Assembly (NCBI RefSeq): GCF_013391415.1
Contig: NZ_JACAXB010000031.1
Coordinates: 62,001-126,000 of the forward strand
DNA length: 64,000 nucleotides
From: Aquitalea sp. LB_tupeE
GTDB taxonomy: Bacteria; Pseudomonadota; Gammaproteobacteria; Burkholderiales; Chromobacteriaceae
Direction: 5' to 3'
Below, in pieces: positions 1 to 8,894 of the stretch. Numbering within the stretch: the stretch's first letter is position 1; each line of letters opens with the position of its first letter. The notes beneath the pieces are model-generated. The model ran no database searches and was not told the DNA's origin. It was given only the letters and a program-made list of their open reading frames with translations. The position numbers and the translations under genes were made by a program.

Positions 1-179
1 GTGCGTGTGGTGCGTGCAAACAGGCGTACGCCCAGTCGTTCTTCGAGCCGCTTGATGGCACGGCTGACCGAGGCTGGTGTCAACCCCAGCACTTCTGCTG
101 CGGTGGAAAAGCTGCGCAGCTCTGCCGCTTTGCAAAACAGGGCGATGGTGCTGATCTGGGTGGTGTCGAATGCAGGCAT
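1..179 (-). CDS. LysR family regulator, N-terminal part (cut by window edge)
   Basis: The minus strand reads from an ATG at 179-177 into the left edge, giving 59 residues of a typical LysR winged helix-turn-helix: an opening close to MPAFDTTQISTIALFCKAAE, then FSTAAEVLGLTPASVSRAIK and LEERLGVRLFARTTR. The effector domain lies outside the window. It is divergent from the SRPBCC gene at 293, with 113 bases between them, so it may control that gene; this rests on layout only. The plus-strand frame over the same bases is a shadow. Confidence 0.88.
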   Translation of the reverse strand, partial: MPAFDTTQISTIALFCKAAELRSFSTAAEVLGLTPASVSRAIKRLEERLGVRLFARTTR

Positions 180-292
180 TTTGTTCTCTGATGTAACAAA
201 TGATGTGATTTTACCGCCATTTATGCGTTGACGTGGGGTGGGTACAGTAGCAGCCAAGCTTTTTTACCAACGACTGCCGCAAGGAAAACATC

Positions 293-799
293 ATGAGCGA
301 CATCATCTGGCCTACCGGCTATGTGCCGGGTTTTACCGACAATTACTGTTCCAATGAGGTGATTGTCACTGGCGTGACCTTAGAAAAACTGTGGGTCCTG
401 CTGAATACACCGCAGCTGTGGCCTGGCTACTATGCCAATTCGGCCAATCCGCACTTTTACGACGGCAAGGGGCCGGAACTGGCCATGGGCGACCGTTTTT
501 ACTTTGAAACCTTCGGTTTCCCGGTGGAGGCGCAAGTGGTGGAGCACATTGCGCCAGTCCCCGGACAAGCTGCGCGCATTGCCTGGCATGGCTGGGCGGG
601 AAGTACGGCGGAAGACAGGCTGGACGTGCATCACGCCTGGCTGATTGAAGAACTATCAGCCGGGCGCGTGCGCATCCTCACCCAGGAAACCCAGCGTGGC
701 AAACCGGCGCAGGCACTGGCCCAAACCAGGCCCAACCCCATGATCAATGGCCATCAGGACTGGCTGGATGGCATGGTGGCGGCTGCGCGGCAGTCTTGA
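293..799 (+). CDS. SRPBCC (START/polyketide-cyclase-like) domain protein
   Basis: 168 residues, preceded by a GCAAGGAAAACATC ribosome site. The order of segments (a strand ending GVTLEKLWVLLNTPQLWPGY, then a long run of alternating strands and a C-terminal amphipathic helix with HQDWLDGMVAAAR) looks like a stand-alone SRPBCC fold, which binds a hydrophobic ligand in a helix-grip cavity. The substrate cannot be read from sequence. It is divergent from a LysR regulator and convergent with the SDR at 833. The family call rests on overall pattern, not on a catalytic motif. Confidence 0.65.
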   Translation: MSDIIWPTGYVPGFTDNYCSNEVIVTGVTLEKLWVLLNTPQLWPGYYANSANPHFYDGKGPELAMGDRFYFETFGFPVEAQVVEHIAPVPGQAARIAWHGWAGSTAEDRLDVHHAWLIEELSAGRVRILTQETQRGKPAQALAQTRPNPMINGHQDWLDGMVAAARQS

Positions 800-832
800 C
801 AACTGCCGGGGGCTGTACTCGCGAATATGTGC

Positions 833-1591
833 TTACAACATCATCCCGCCCGATGCTTCAATTCGCTGGCCGGTAATCCAGTTGCTGTCCGCGGTCAGCA
901 GGGCGGCGATGGCGTCGCCAATATCGTCCGGCAGGCCGGCGCGGCCCATGGCGGTATTGGCGGCTATCATGGCATTCACCTGCGGATTGTCACGCGTGTG
1001 GCCGCCGCCGAAGTCGGTTTCAATGGCACCGGGTGCCAGCACATTTACCGCAATGCCACGCGGGCCCAGCTCCTTGGCCAGATAGCGGGTGAGGGTTTCC
1101 ACCGCGCCTTTCATGGTGGCGTAGGCGGCATAGCCGGGGAAGCTGAAGCGCGCAAGACCACTGGAGACATTGAGGATGCGCCCGCCATCGGCAATCAAGG
1201 GCAGCAGGGTCTGGGTGAGGAAGAACACCCCCTTCAGATGCACATTCATCAGCGCATCGAATTGTTCCTCGGTAGTTTCGGCAAAACTGCCGTAAATGCC
1301 CATGCCGGCATTGTTCACCAGATGGTGAATCTGCCCGGTCTGCCATTTGTCTTGCAGCACGGTTTTCAGTTGTTCGGCAAAGGCGGCAAAGCTGCGTACA
1401 TTGCCCGCATCCAGCTGTAGCGCCGCAGCGCGACGGCCCAGTTGTTCTAGCTGGCGAACCAGAGCGTCGGCTTCGTCCTGTCGGGTGTGATAAGTAAAGA
1501 TGATGTCTATGCCCTTGGCGGCCAGCTTGAGTGCTGCATTCTTGCCAAGGCCACGGCTGCCGCCAGTGATGAGTGCGATGCGTTGTTGCAT
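833..1591 (-). CDS. SDR family NAD(P)-dependent oxidoreductase
   Basis: 252 residues, full length for a classical short-chain dehydrogenase. The cofactor motif TGGSRGLG is at about residues 9-16, NNAG near 92-95, the catalytic Ser in LNVSSG and the catalytic Tyr/Lys pair in YATMK, followed by PGAIETDF. It is divergent from the LysR gene at 1726 with about 135 bases between, the usual layout of an SDR under a dedicated LysR regulator. The substrate is unknown. Confidence 0.92.
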   Translation of the reverse strand: MQQRIALITGGSRGLGKNAALKLAAKGIDIIFTYHTRQDEADALVRQLEQLGRRAAALQLDAGNVRSFAAFAEQLKTVLQDKWQTGQIHHLVNNAGMGIYGSFAETTEEQFDALMNVHLKGVFFLTQTLLPLIADGGRILNVSSGLARFSFPGYAAYATMKGAVETLTRYLAKELGPRGIAVNVLAPGAIETDFGGGHTRDNPQVNAMIAANTAMGRAGLPDDIGDAIAALLTADSNWITGQRIEASGGMML

Positions 1592-1725
1592 GGTGTTCTC
1601 CTGCTAGAGATGGGGAAGGGTATTGCCTGCCTGATGCTGTGCAGTCTATTGATAATGTTTTGTCAGATAAATGCATGATTTTTGGCTAGACTGTCCATTA
1701 TTTGCCAACAATAAAGGGCCCAGTC

Positions 1726-2649
1726 ATGAATCAACTCGACGCCATGCAGGTTTTTGTCCGCGTTGCCGAACTGTCCGGTTTTACCGCCGCCGCAGAAAGC
1801 CTGGGGCTGCCCAAGGCCACCGTCTCACTGGCCGTGCAGCAGTTGGAAAGCCTGCTGGGTACGCGCTTGTTGCACCGGACCACACGTAGTGTGCAACTGA
1901 CGCAGGACGGGCAGGTGGTGCTGGAACGCAGCAAGGACCTGCTGGCCGACATGAGCGAATTGCAGCAGATGTTTCGCACAGAGCCTTCTGCCCTCAGCGG
2001 GCGCTTGCGGGTGGATATGCCGCTGGTCATTGCGCGCGAGCTGGTGATTCCGCAGCTGCCGGATTTTTTGCGTCAGCATCCGGCCTTGCAGCTGGAATTA
2101 AGCAGTACCGACCGGCGGGTGGACCTGGTGCGTGAGGGTTTCGACTGCGTGTTGCGGGTGGGGGCCTTGCTGGATTCCAGCCTGATTGCCAGGCCGGTGG
2201 GGCAGTACCGGATGATCAACTGCGCCAGCCCGCGCTATCTTGCCGCGCACGGCATGCCGCAGTCACCGGCGGATCTGGACCGGCACCAACTGGTGCACTA
2301 TCTGAACAACTTTGGCGGGCGTGACCCCGGCTTTGAATATGTCGACCCGCAAGTACCGGGCAGTGTGCGGCATGTGGCCATGGCCGGGGTGCTGACCGTC
2401 AACAATTCCGAGGCCTATACCGCAGCCTGTCTGGCGGGCCTGGGCATTGTGCAGTCGCCCGAACCGGGCATGCGCAGCTATCTTGCCAGCGGACAGTTGG
2501 TGGAAATTTTGCCCGACTTTCGCCCGGCACCGATGCCGATTTCCTTCATCTATGCCAACCGCCGTCAGCTGCCGCAGCGGGTGCAGGTATTCATGAACTG
2601 GATGACCGACTTGTTGCAGTCCCACTTGCAGGACAGCGCGGCCGCATGA
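1726..2649 (+). CDS. LysR family transcriptional regulator
   Basis: 307 residues. The N-terminal HTH reads MNQLDAMQVFVRVAELSGFT followed by TVSLAVQQLESLLGTRLLHRTTR, then a LysR effector domain with the RVDLVREGFDCVLRVG segment characteristic of the CrgA/DsdC-like group. An ATG 24 bases upstream is in frame, but 1726 has an AAAGGG site at suitable spacing and gives the usual MNQLDAM opening. It is divergent from the SDR at 833-1591, its likely target. Confidence 0.92.
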   Translation: MNQLDAMQVFVRVAELSGFTAAAESLGLPKATVSLAVQQLESLLGTRLLHRTTRSVQLTQDGQVVLERSKDLLADMSELQQMFRTEPSALSGRLRVDMPLVIARELVIPQLPDFLRQHPALQLELSSTDRRVDLVREGFDCVLRVGALLDSSLIARPVGQYRMINCASPRYLAAHGMPQSPADLDRHQLVHYLNNFGGRDPGFEYVDPQVPGSVRHVAMAGVLTVNNSEAYTAACLAGLGIVQSPEPGMRSYLASGQLVEILPDFRPAPMPISFIYANRRQLPQRVQVFMNWMTDLLQSHLQDSAAA

Positions 2650-2807
2650 GGGGGCGTTGCAGATGGCCAGGAGGCAAGGTGCTAACGCAATATTGTTGGT
2701 AAGCAATGCAGTTTTTCTTGCTTAGTGTGGTGGTCCGGCTCTGATAGCGTGTCGCTTGTCAGGCAGGCGCATGACTTGCCAGCTTTCATGCACATCAAGG
2801 AGTCACC

Positions 2808-3026
2808 ATGAGCATTCAATCCCTCAACGTCCGCAACCAGTTCAAGGGCGTGATCAAGGAAATCCTGGAAGGGCCGGTCCTGTCCGAAGTGGATGTGGAA
2901 ACCGCCTCCGGCATCGTCACCTCGGTGATTACCACCCGCTCGGTGCGCGAACTGCAACTGAAAGTGGGTTCTCCGGTGATTGCCTTCGTCAAGTCCACCG
3001 AAGTGTCCATTGCCACGCTGGCTTAA
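2808..3026 (+). CDS. TOBE/Mop domain molybdopterin (molybdate)-binding protein
   Basis: 72 residues forming one TOBE/Mop domain: SLNVRNQFKGVIKEILEGPV, SEVDVETASGIVTSVITTRSV, LKVGSPVIAFVKSTEVSI. Mop proteins bind molybdate or molybdopterin as oligomers in the cytoplasm and act as a storage or sensing protein. The ribosome site is a clean AAGGAG (ATCAAGGAGTCACC). The next gene starts 9 bases after the stop, so the two form an operon. No molybdoenzyme or ModABC gene is in the window. Confidence 0.9.
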   Translation: MSIQSLNVRNQFKGVIKEILEGPVLSEVDVETASGIVTSVITTRSVRELQLKVGSPVIAFVKSTEVSIATLA

Positions 3027-3035
3027 GGAGCAGGC

Positions 3036-3626
3036 ATGAGCGCCATTCTGCCCGACGCCGCACTGCAACAGCTGTTTGTGGCGGCCCGTTCCAATCACCG
3101 CTTCCAGGACAAGCCGGTGACTGACGCCACCATTCGCCAGTTGTACGACTTGCTCAAATGGGGTCCGACTGCCTTCAACGGCCAGCCTGGCCGTTACCTG
3201 TTCATCCACAGCGCCGAGGCGCGGCAAAAGCTGCTGCCCGCGCTCTCGTCCGGCAACCGCGACAAGACTGCGGCAGCGCCGCTCACCGTGGTGCTGGCCT
3301 GGGACCCGGCTTTTCATCAGCATCTGCCTGCGCAGTTTCCGGCTTACGACGCCAAGGGCTTTTACGATGGCCTGCCGCAACTGGTGGAACCGCATGCGCG
3401 GCTGAACGCCAGCCTGCAAGCGGCCTACCTGATTCTGGCTGCCCGTGCCCTGGGGCTGGACGCCGGGCCGATGGCCGGCTTTGATGCCGCGGCGGTGGAC
3501 GCCGCCTTCTTCCCGGATGGCCAATGGCGCAGCCTGCTGGTAGTGAACCTGGGCTATGGCGTGACCGAAGGTTTGCCCGCGCGCGGGCCGCGCCTGGAAT
3601 TCGAGCAGGCTGCTGCCATCGTTTGA
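3036..3626 (+). CDS. RutE/HadB-like NADH dehydrogenase-type nitroreductase
   Basis: 196 residues. It closely follows the E. coli RutE pattern: ARSNHRFQDKPVTDATIRQL, LLKWGPTAFNGQPGRYLFI, LPALSSGNRDKT, LQAAYLILAARALGLDAGPM and FDAAAVDAAFFPDG. RutE reduces malonic semialdehyde to 3-hydroxypropionate in pyrimidine breakdown, using a nitroreductase-fold FMN site. No other rut gene is present, so the substrate may differ. It is in an operon with the Mop gene (TAAGGAG site) and ends at a strong hairpin at 3652. Confidence 0.85.
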   Translation: MSAILPDAALQQLFVAARSNHRFQDKPVTDATIRQLYDLLKWGPTAFNGQPGRYLFIHSAEARQKLLPALSSGNRDKTAAAPLTVVLAWDPAFHQHLPAQFPAYDAKGFYDGLPQLVEPHARLNASLQAAYLILAARALGLDAGPMAGFDAAAVDAAFFPDGQWRSLLVVNLGYGVTEGLPARGPRLEFEQAAAIV

Positions 3627-3651
3627 GTCTTGCTCCGGTTGAGTCCAACAC

Positions 3652-3677
3652 AGCACCCATATGAAAATATGGGTGCT
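3652..3677 (+). terminator. Rho-independent terminator after the mop-rutE-like operon
   Basis: The 11-base arms AGCACCCATAT / ATATGGGTGCT flank a GAAA loop, followed by ATTTGTTGTT. It ends the mop/rutE-like transcript and insulates the metQ operon downstream. Confidence 0.85.
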
Positions 3678-3821
3678 ATTTGTTGTTAATTGCGGTTATT
3701 TATCTTTATTTTTGATATTTAACGGCGATTTAATTGGTTTGTTGATGCATGCCAGATGGTTAGTCTGTCCCCTGAATGTGCTGCCCACCCACTAGCGGCA
3801 GCCACCATCAGGGAGTCTGCA

Positions 3822-4634
3822 ATGCAGCCATCAAGAATCAAATCCTCACGCTGGGGCAGGGTGCTGGCCACGCTGTTGCTGGCTGTCAGCTCACTGGCCG
3901 TGGCCGGTCCCAACGGTATCAAGGTAGGGGTATCCTCCACCCCGCAAATCGAATCGCTGCAAATCGCGGTGAAGGAAGCCAAGGCCCAGGGCCTGAATGT
4001 GGAGCTGGTGGAGTTTTCCGACTGGAACACGCCCAATGCCGCCTTGGCCAATGGCGATATCGACGTCAATTACTTCCAGCACATTCCGTTTCTGGAAAAC
4101 GCCAAGAAGCAGGGCGGTTACGACTTCGTGCCGATTGCGCCCGGCACCATCATGAAAATCGGCCTGTACTCGCACAAATGGAAATCCTTTGCCCAGATTC
4201 CTACAGGCGGGAAGGTGGCCATTGCCGGTGACCCGGTGAATGGTGGCCGTGGCTTGCTGCTGCTGGAAAAAGCCGGGCTGATCAAGCTCAAGCCCGGCCT
4301 GGGCTACAAGGCCACCATCCAGGACATCGTGGCCAATCCGCGCAAGTTGCAAATCGTGCAGCTGGAAGCCTCGCAGCTGGCGCGCTCGCTGGATGATGTG
4401 GACCTGGCGCAAGGCTACCCGTCCTTCCTCAAGCTGGCGGGCGACAACCCGGACAATGCCTTGTTGTTTGACGGGCTGGAAAACAGGATTTACGCCCTGC
4501 AATGGGTGGTGCGCAAACAGGATGTGAACAATGCGCAAATCCGCCGCTTCATCACTATCTATCAGCAATCAAAGCAGGTGCGCGCCTCGCTGGACAAGGT
4601 GTTCGGCAAACTGTACGCCCCGGCCTGGCTATGA
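3822..4634 (+). CDS. metQ: MetQ/NlpA family substrate-binding protein (copy 1)
   Basis: 270 residues. A Sec signal peptide (WGRVLATLLLAVSSLAVAG) has no lipobox cysteine, so the product is probably a soluble periplasmic protein. The NlpA fold shows in GIKVGVSSTPQIESLQIAVK, VELVEFSDWNTPNAALANGD, DVNYFQHIPFLENA and VAIAGDPVNGGRGLLLLEKAG. The family binds methionine and related compounds for MetNI. The start at 3822 is chosen over an upstream ATG because of the CAGGGAG site and because it opens directly on the signal peptide. It heads an operon of seven genes reaching 11089. Confidence 0.92.
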   Translation: MQPSRIKSSRWGRVLATLLLAVSSLAVAGPNGIKVGVSSTPQIESLQIAVKEAKAQGLNVELVEFSDWNTPNAALANGDIDVNYFQHIPFLENAKKQGGYDFVPIAPGTIMKIGLYSHKWKSFAQIPTGGKVAIAGDPVNGGRGLLLLEKAGLIKLKPGLGYKATIQDIVANPRKLQIVQLEASQLARSLDDVDLAQGYPSFLKLAGDNPDNALLFDGLENRIYALQWVVRKQDVNNAQIRRFITIYQQSKQVRASLDKVFGKLYAPAWL

Positions 4635-4645
4635 GGGAGAGGCGC

Positions 4646-5779
4646 ATGAATGCATTGGCAGAGGCAATACGGCCTGAAGAGGTGGAAGCCGGCCCGGCCT
4701 TGTGGCAGCGGGAGGTGGAGGCCGTGGGCGAGGCGCTGGTCAGCTTTCGGCAGGTGGGACGTCAGTTCCAGGCTGGCGGGCGCAGCGTGCAGGCCTTGCA
4801 GGAGGTGAGCTTTGACATCCGGCAAGGCGAAATCTTCGGCATCATCGGGCGCAGTGGTGCGGGCAAGTCCACCTTGCTGCGCACCATCAACCGGCTGGAG
4901 TCGCCCAGCAGTGGCCAGGTGCTGGTGGCAGGCAAGGATTTGTCCGGCCTGAACGAAGCCCAGCTGGCGCAGGCGCGGCGTGGCATCGGCATGATTTTCC
5001 AGCATTTCAACCTGCTGTCCTCGCGCACGGTGGCGCAGAACATCGGCCTGCCCCTGAAGATAGCCGGGCTGCCGCAGGCCAAGATTGACGCCCGCGTTGA
5101 CAGCCTGTTGCAACTGGTGGGGCTGGAGGGCAAGCGTGATGTTTATCCGGCCCGTCTGTCTGGTGGGCAAAAACAGCGGGTGGGCATAGCCCGCGCACTG
5201 GTGCATCAGCCGGAATTGCTGCTGTGCGACGAAGCCACCTCGGCGCTGGACCCGGAAACCACCCAGTCCATTCTGGCGCTGCTGCGCGACATCAACCGTC
5301 AACTCAAGGTCACCGTGGTGCTGATCACCCACGAAATGGCCGTTATCCGCGAAGTATGCGACCGCGTGGCCGTGCTGGAAGCAGGCAAGGTGGTGGAACT
5401 GGGGCCGGTATGGCAGGTGTTTGGTGCGCCGCAAGCTGATGCCACCCGCGCCTTGCTTGCTTCGCTGAATCATGAACTGCCCGCCGATGTGGCGGGGCGC
5501 ATTGTGGCGGAACCGGCTACGGCGCAGGCGGAATTGCTGCTGGATGTACGGCTGGATGGCGTCAGCGGGCAGGACCCGGCGCTGGGCCCGCTGGTGGCAG
5601 CCTTGGGGCCGGCCACCCGCCTGCTGCATGGCGGCGTGGAACGCATACAGGGCAGGGCACAGGGCAGGCTGGTGCTGGCCTGCGCACCGCAGTCGCGCAA
5701 CCGGCTGGGCGATCTGGCCCGTCAGCTGGCCATTCCGGCTGGCAATATCCGCATTCTGGGGTACGTCGACCATGCCTGA
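4646..5779 (+). CDS. metN: Methionine-type ABC importer ATP-binding protein
   Basis: 377 residues. Walker A is GRSGAGKS at residues 68-75, the signature LSGGQKQR and Walker B LLLCDEATSALD follow, then the H-loop VLITHEM. The C-terminal third after residue about 290 is a NIL domain, where MetN proteins sense internal methionine. The protein has about 45 extra N-terminal residues before the ABC domain compared with a minimal MetN. The start at 4646 has a GGGAGAGG site; an ATG at 4631 is also in frame. The stop overlaps the metI start by 8 bases. Confidence 0.95.
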   Translation: MNALAEAIRPEEVEAGPALWQREVEAVGEALVSFRQVGRQFQAGGRSVQALQEVSFDIRQGEIFGIIGRSGAGKSTLLRTINRLESPSSGQVLVAGKDLSGLNEAQLAQARRGIGMIFQHFNLLSSRTVAQNIGLPLKIAGLPQAKIDARVDSLLQLVGLEGKRDVYPARLSGGQKQRVGIARALVHQPELLLCDEATSALDPETTQSILALLRDINRQLKVTVVLITHEMAVIREVCDRVAVLEAGKVVELGPVWQVFGAPQADATRALLASLNHELPADVAGRIVAEPATAQAELLLDVRLDGVSGQDPALGPLVAALGPATRLLHGGVERIQGRAQGRLVLACAPQSRNRLGDLARQLAIPAGNIRILGYVDHA

Positions 5780-6425
5780 TTCTTTCGATCTGTATCTGAC
5801 TGCCGCCTGGCAGACCTTGCAAATGGTCAGCGTATCGGCGCTGGTGTCCGCCATTTTCGGCCTGGCGCTGGCCTTGCTGCTGGTGACCACCGGCCCGGGC
5901 GATTTGTACGCCCGGCCCTGGCTCAACCGGGGCGTGGGTAGTGTGGTGAATGCGTTCCGCTCGGTGCCTTTCATCATTCTGCTGGTGGTGCTGCTGCCCT
6001 TCACCCGGCTGGTGGTGGGCACCACCATTGGCGTGTGGGCGGCGGTGGTGCCGCTGTCGGTGGCGGGTATTCCGTTTTTTGCCCGCATTGCCGAAGTCAG
6101 CCTGCGTGAAGTGGACCGCGGGCTGATTGAAGCGGTGCAGGCCATGGGCGGGCGCAAGCGCGATGTGCTGTGGCATGTGCTGCTGCCCGAAGCCCTGCCG
6201 GGCATCGTGTCCGGCCTCACCATCACCCTGGTGGCGATGATCGGCTCCTCGGCCATGGCTGGTGCCGTGGGGGCCGGTGGCCTGGGGGACGTGGCCATCC
6301 GCTATGGCTATCAGCGCTTTGATACCCAGGTGATGGTGTCGGTGCTCATCGGCCTGGTGGTGCTGGTCAGCGTGGTGCAGACCGCCGGTGACGTGTTGGC
6401 ACGTCGTCTCAATCATCGTCAATGA
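5772..6425 (+). CDS. metI: Methionine-type ABC importer permease
   Basis: 217 residues with five to six hydrophobic segments, the MetI length. The coupling-helix (EAA) region is VDRGLIEAVQAMGGRKRDVLWHVLLPEALPGIVSG in register with the family, followed by AGAVGAGGLGDVAIRYGYQRF. With MetN it forms the inner-membrane channel fed by MetQ. It overlaps metN by 8 bases and the next gene by 4 (ATGA), indicating translational coupling of importer and flavoenzymes. Confidence 0.95.
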   Translation: MPDSFDLYLTAAWQTLQMVSVSALVSAIFGLALALLLVTTGPGDLYARPWLNRGVGSVVNAFRSVPFIILLVVLLPFTRLVVGTTIGVWAAVVPLSVAGIPFFARIAEVSLREVDRGLIEAVQAMGGRKRDVLWHVLLPEALPGIVSGLTITLVAMIGSSAMAGAVGAGGLGDVAIRYGYQRFDTQVMVSVLIGLVVLVSVVQTAGDVLARRLNHRQ

Positions 6426-7645
6426 AGCGAAAACCATTCATGACTCAACAAGCAATCTTGCAAGAGGCCGCGCTGATCCGCAGTGATGCCGAAGCACTGG
6501 AAGTGGCGCGCCAGCTGGCGGCCGAATTTGCCGTGGAAGCCGGTGTGCGCGACCGCGAGCGCCGCCTGCCCTGGGCCGAGCTGGCGCGGTATTCCGCCAG
6601 TGGCCTGGGGGGCATTACCGTACCGCGCCAATATGGCGGTGCCGGGGTCAGCTTGCTGACACTGTCGCGGGTGTTCCGCATCCTGTGCGCGGCCGACCCA
6701 TCGCTGGGGCAGATACCGCAAAACCACTTTGCCGTGCTGGAACTGTTTCCCCTGTTGGCCACGCCTGCCCAGTTGCGTTTCATTTACAGCGAAGTGCTGT
6801 CCGGGCGGCGTCTGGGCAATGCCGGGCCGGAAAAGGGCAAACAGCCCATGCAGCAGCTCAGTACCCGTTTGAGCCGCGAGGCCGACGGGCTCTACCTCAG
6901 CGGCCAGCGCTTTTATTCCACCGGTGCCTTGTTTGCCGACTGGATTCCCACCCGCGCCCGCGATGAATCCGGCCTGACCGTGCAAGTGCTGGTGCCACGG
7001 CATGCGCCGGGCGTGGAGGTGATTGACGACTGGTCCTCGTTCGGTCAGCGCACCACGGCCAGCGGCAGCGTGCGCTTTGAGCGGGTGCGGGTAGAGGAGG
7101 CGCAGCTGCTGCCGGTATGGCAGCTGGCGGACCGCCCCAATCTCACCGGGCCGATTTCGCAGCTGATCCAGGCATCCATCGATGCCGGTATTGCCGAGGC
7201 GGCGCTGCGCGATGCCATTTTGTTTGTGCGCGAGCATGCCCGGCCCTGGCTGGATTCCGGCGTCAGCCGTGCCAGCGACGACCCCTATGTGATTCAGGCG
7301 GTGGCGCGCTTGCAAATCGACCTGCATGCGGCACAAGAAGTACTGGACGATGCCGCCCGCACGCTGGACCAGCTGCGCACGGGCGAGGTGACGGATGCCA
7401 TCAGCGCAGAAGCCTCTATTGCCGTGGCCGAAGCCAAAGTGCTGACCACCGAGATTGCCCTGCAAGCCAGTGAAAAGCTGTTCGAGCTGGCCGGTTCGGC
7501 CTCCACCCGTGCGCGCCACCAGCTGGACCGTCACTGGCGCAATGCCCGCGTGCACACCCTGCACGACCCGGTACGCTGGAAGTATCACGCCATTGGCAAT
7601 TACAGCCTGAACGGCGTGTTTCCGGCACGCCATCAATGGAATTGA
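6422..7645 (+). CDS. sfnB: SfnB-family (acyl-CoA dehydrogenase fold) sulfur acquisition oxidoreductase, copy 1
   Basis: 407 residues. The acyl-CoA dehydrogenase fold is clear: VPRQYGGAG at about 67-75, QIPQNHF near 100, GQRFYSTGALFADW, WSSFGQRTTASGSV, and the C-terminal block HWRNARVHTLHDP plus WKYHAIGNYSLNG that marks the SfnB group. These flavoproteins are sulfate-starvation genes in pseudomonads and resemble DszC-type FMNH2 monooxygenases more than true dehydrogenases; the substrate is unsettled. The ATGA overlap with metI supports 6422, with ATG 6440 as the alternative. Confidence 0.88.
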   Translation: MKRKPFMTQQAILQEAALIRSDAEALEVARQLAAEFAVEAGVRDRERRLPWAELARYSASGLGGITVPRQYGGAGVSLLTLSRVFRILCAADPSLGQIPQNHFAVLELFPLLATPAQLRFIYSEVLSGRRLGNAGPEKGKQPMQQLSTRLSREADGLYLSGQRFYSTGALFADWIPTRARDESGLTVQVLVPRHAPGVEVIDDWSSFGQRTTASGSVRFERVRVEEAQLLPVWQLADRPNLTGPISQLIQASIDAGIAEAALRDAILFVREHARPWLDSGVSRASDDPYVIQAVARLQIDLHAAQEVLDDAARTLDQLRTGEVTDAISAEASIAVAEAKVLTTEIALQASEKLFELAGSASTRARHQLDRHWRNARVHTLHDPVRWKYHAIGNYSLNGVFPARHQWN

Positions 7646-7657
7646 AAGGAGAGCAGC

Positions 7658-8893
7658 ATGAGTGAAGTGGCTGCAGTGCGCCCGTTGCAGGGCCAGCAGG
7701 CCAAGCCGCTGGCGGTCCACCGTATCACCAGCGATGAAGAGGCGCTGCAACTGGCCCATCACTGGGCTGGCGAATTTGCTCGTGATGCCGCCCGGCGCGA
7801 CAGCGAGCGCATCCTGCCCTGGGCCGAGCTGGAAGGCTATAGCCAGAGCGGGCTGTGGGGCATTACCGTGCCGCGCAAATATGGTGGGGCCGGGGTGTCC
7901 GCCGTGACGCTGGCCGAGGTGATTGCCACCATCAGCGCAGCGGACGGCTCGCTGGCGCAGATTCCACAAAACCATTTCTACGCGCTGGAAGTACTGCGCG
8001 TGGGCGGCAGCGCAGAACAAAAGCGTTTTTTCTACGGCCTGGCACTGAATGGCGTGCGTTTTGGCAATGCGCTGGCCGAAATCGGCCACAAGGACTACCA
8101 GCGCCGCACCCGCCTGACGCCGGAGGGCAAGGGCTATCGTGTCAGCGGGCAGAAGTTTTACTGCACCGGCGCGCTGTATGCGCAGTGGATTCCCACCCTG
8201 GTGGTGGATGACAACCAGGACAGCTATCTGGCTTTCATCCCGCGTGACAGTGCCGGGGTGGAGATTACCGACGACTGGGATGGTTTTGGCCAGCGCGTCA
8301 CCGGCAGTGGTTCGGTCAGCTTCAGCCAGGTATGGGTGGAACCGGAGTGGATTGTCCCGTTCAAGGCCTCGTTTGACCGGCCCACCCCCATTGGCCCGTT
8401 TGCCCAGATCCTGCATTGCGCCATCGACCTGGGGCAGGCGCGCGGAGCCTATCAGGAAGCCCTGCACTATGTGCGCGAGCATGCCCGGCCCTGGATAGAT
8501 TCCGGCGTGGACAAGGCCAGCCGCGACCCGCTCTTGCTGGAGCGGGTGGGCAATCTGCGGGTGCGCTTGCGGGCGGCCGATGCCTTGCTGCGCCGCGCCG
8601 GACGGGTGCTGGATGCGCTGCAGGCACAGGCCTTCCCCGATGCCCGCAGTGTGGCTGAGGCCTCGGTGGCGGTGGCGGAGGCCAAGGTGCTGACCACGGA
8701 AGTGTCCTTGCAGGCGGGCAGCCAGTTGTTCGAACTGGCCGGCACCAGCGCCACGCTGGAAGCGCGTAATCTGGACCGCTACTGGCGCAATGCCCGCGTA
8801 CACACCCTGCATGACCCGCTGCGCTGGAAATTCCACGCCATCGGCAATTACGTGCTGAACGATGTGCTGCCGCCGCGGCACGGAGCGCTGTGA
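7658..8893 (+). CDS. sfnB: SfnB-family flavin oxidoreductase, copy 2
   Basis: 411 residues, with the same layout as the gene before it (VPRKYGGAGVS, QIPQNHFYALE, GQKFYCTGALYAQW, WDGFGQRVTGSGSV, YWRNARVHTLHDP, WKFHAIGNYVLND). A GAAAGGAGAGC site lies 12 bases after sfnB1. The two are clearly paralogous but diverged along most of their length, so this is not a recent tandem duplication. It is followed after one base by the DszA/NtaA-type monooxygenase, suggesting they act on one substrate path or share reduced flavin. Confidence 0.88.
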   Translation: MSEVAAVRPLQGQQAKPLAVHRITSDEEALQLAHHWAGEFARDAARRDSERILPWAELEGYSQSGLWGITVPRKYGGAGVSAVTLAEVIATISAADGSLAQIPQNHFYALEVLRVGGSAEQKRFFYGLALNGVRFGNALAEIGHKDYQRRTRLTPEGKGYRVSGQKFYCTGALYAQWIPTLVVDDNQDSYLAFIPRDSAGVEITDDWDGFGQRVTGSGSVSFSQVWVEPEWIVPFKASFDRPTPIGPFAQILHCAIDLGQARGAYQEALHYVREHARPWIDSGVDKASRDPLLLERVGNLRVRLRAADALLRRAGRVLDALQAQAFPDARSVAEASVAVAEAKVLTTEVSLQAGSQLFELAGTSATLEARNLDRYWRNARVHTLHDPLRWKFHAIGNYVLNDVLPPRHGAL

Positions 8894-8894
8894 C

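Noticed and set aside
3690-3820. Sigma-54 or SfnR site before the metQNI operon
   Set aside because: No TGCTG-N6-CAGCA repeat is present and the best -24/-12 candidate (TTGGTTTGTTGATGCA) has wrong spacing. This operon is probably controlled otherwise.
4562-6298. A minus-strand open frame of 578 codons opposite metN and metI
   Set aside because: Antisense to metN/metI, which carry all family motifs. The frame has low-complexity Ser/Thr/Arg composition and no ribosome site.
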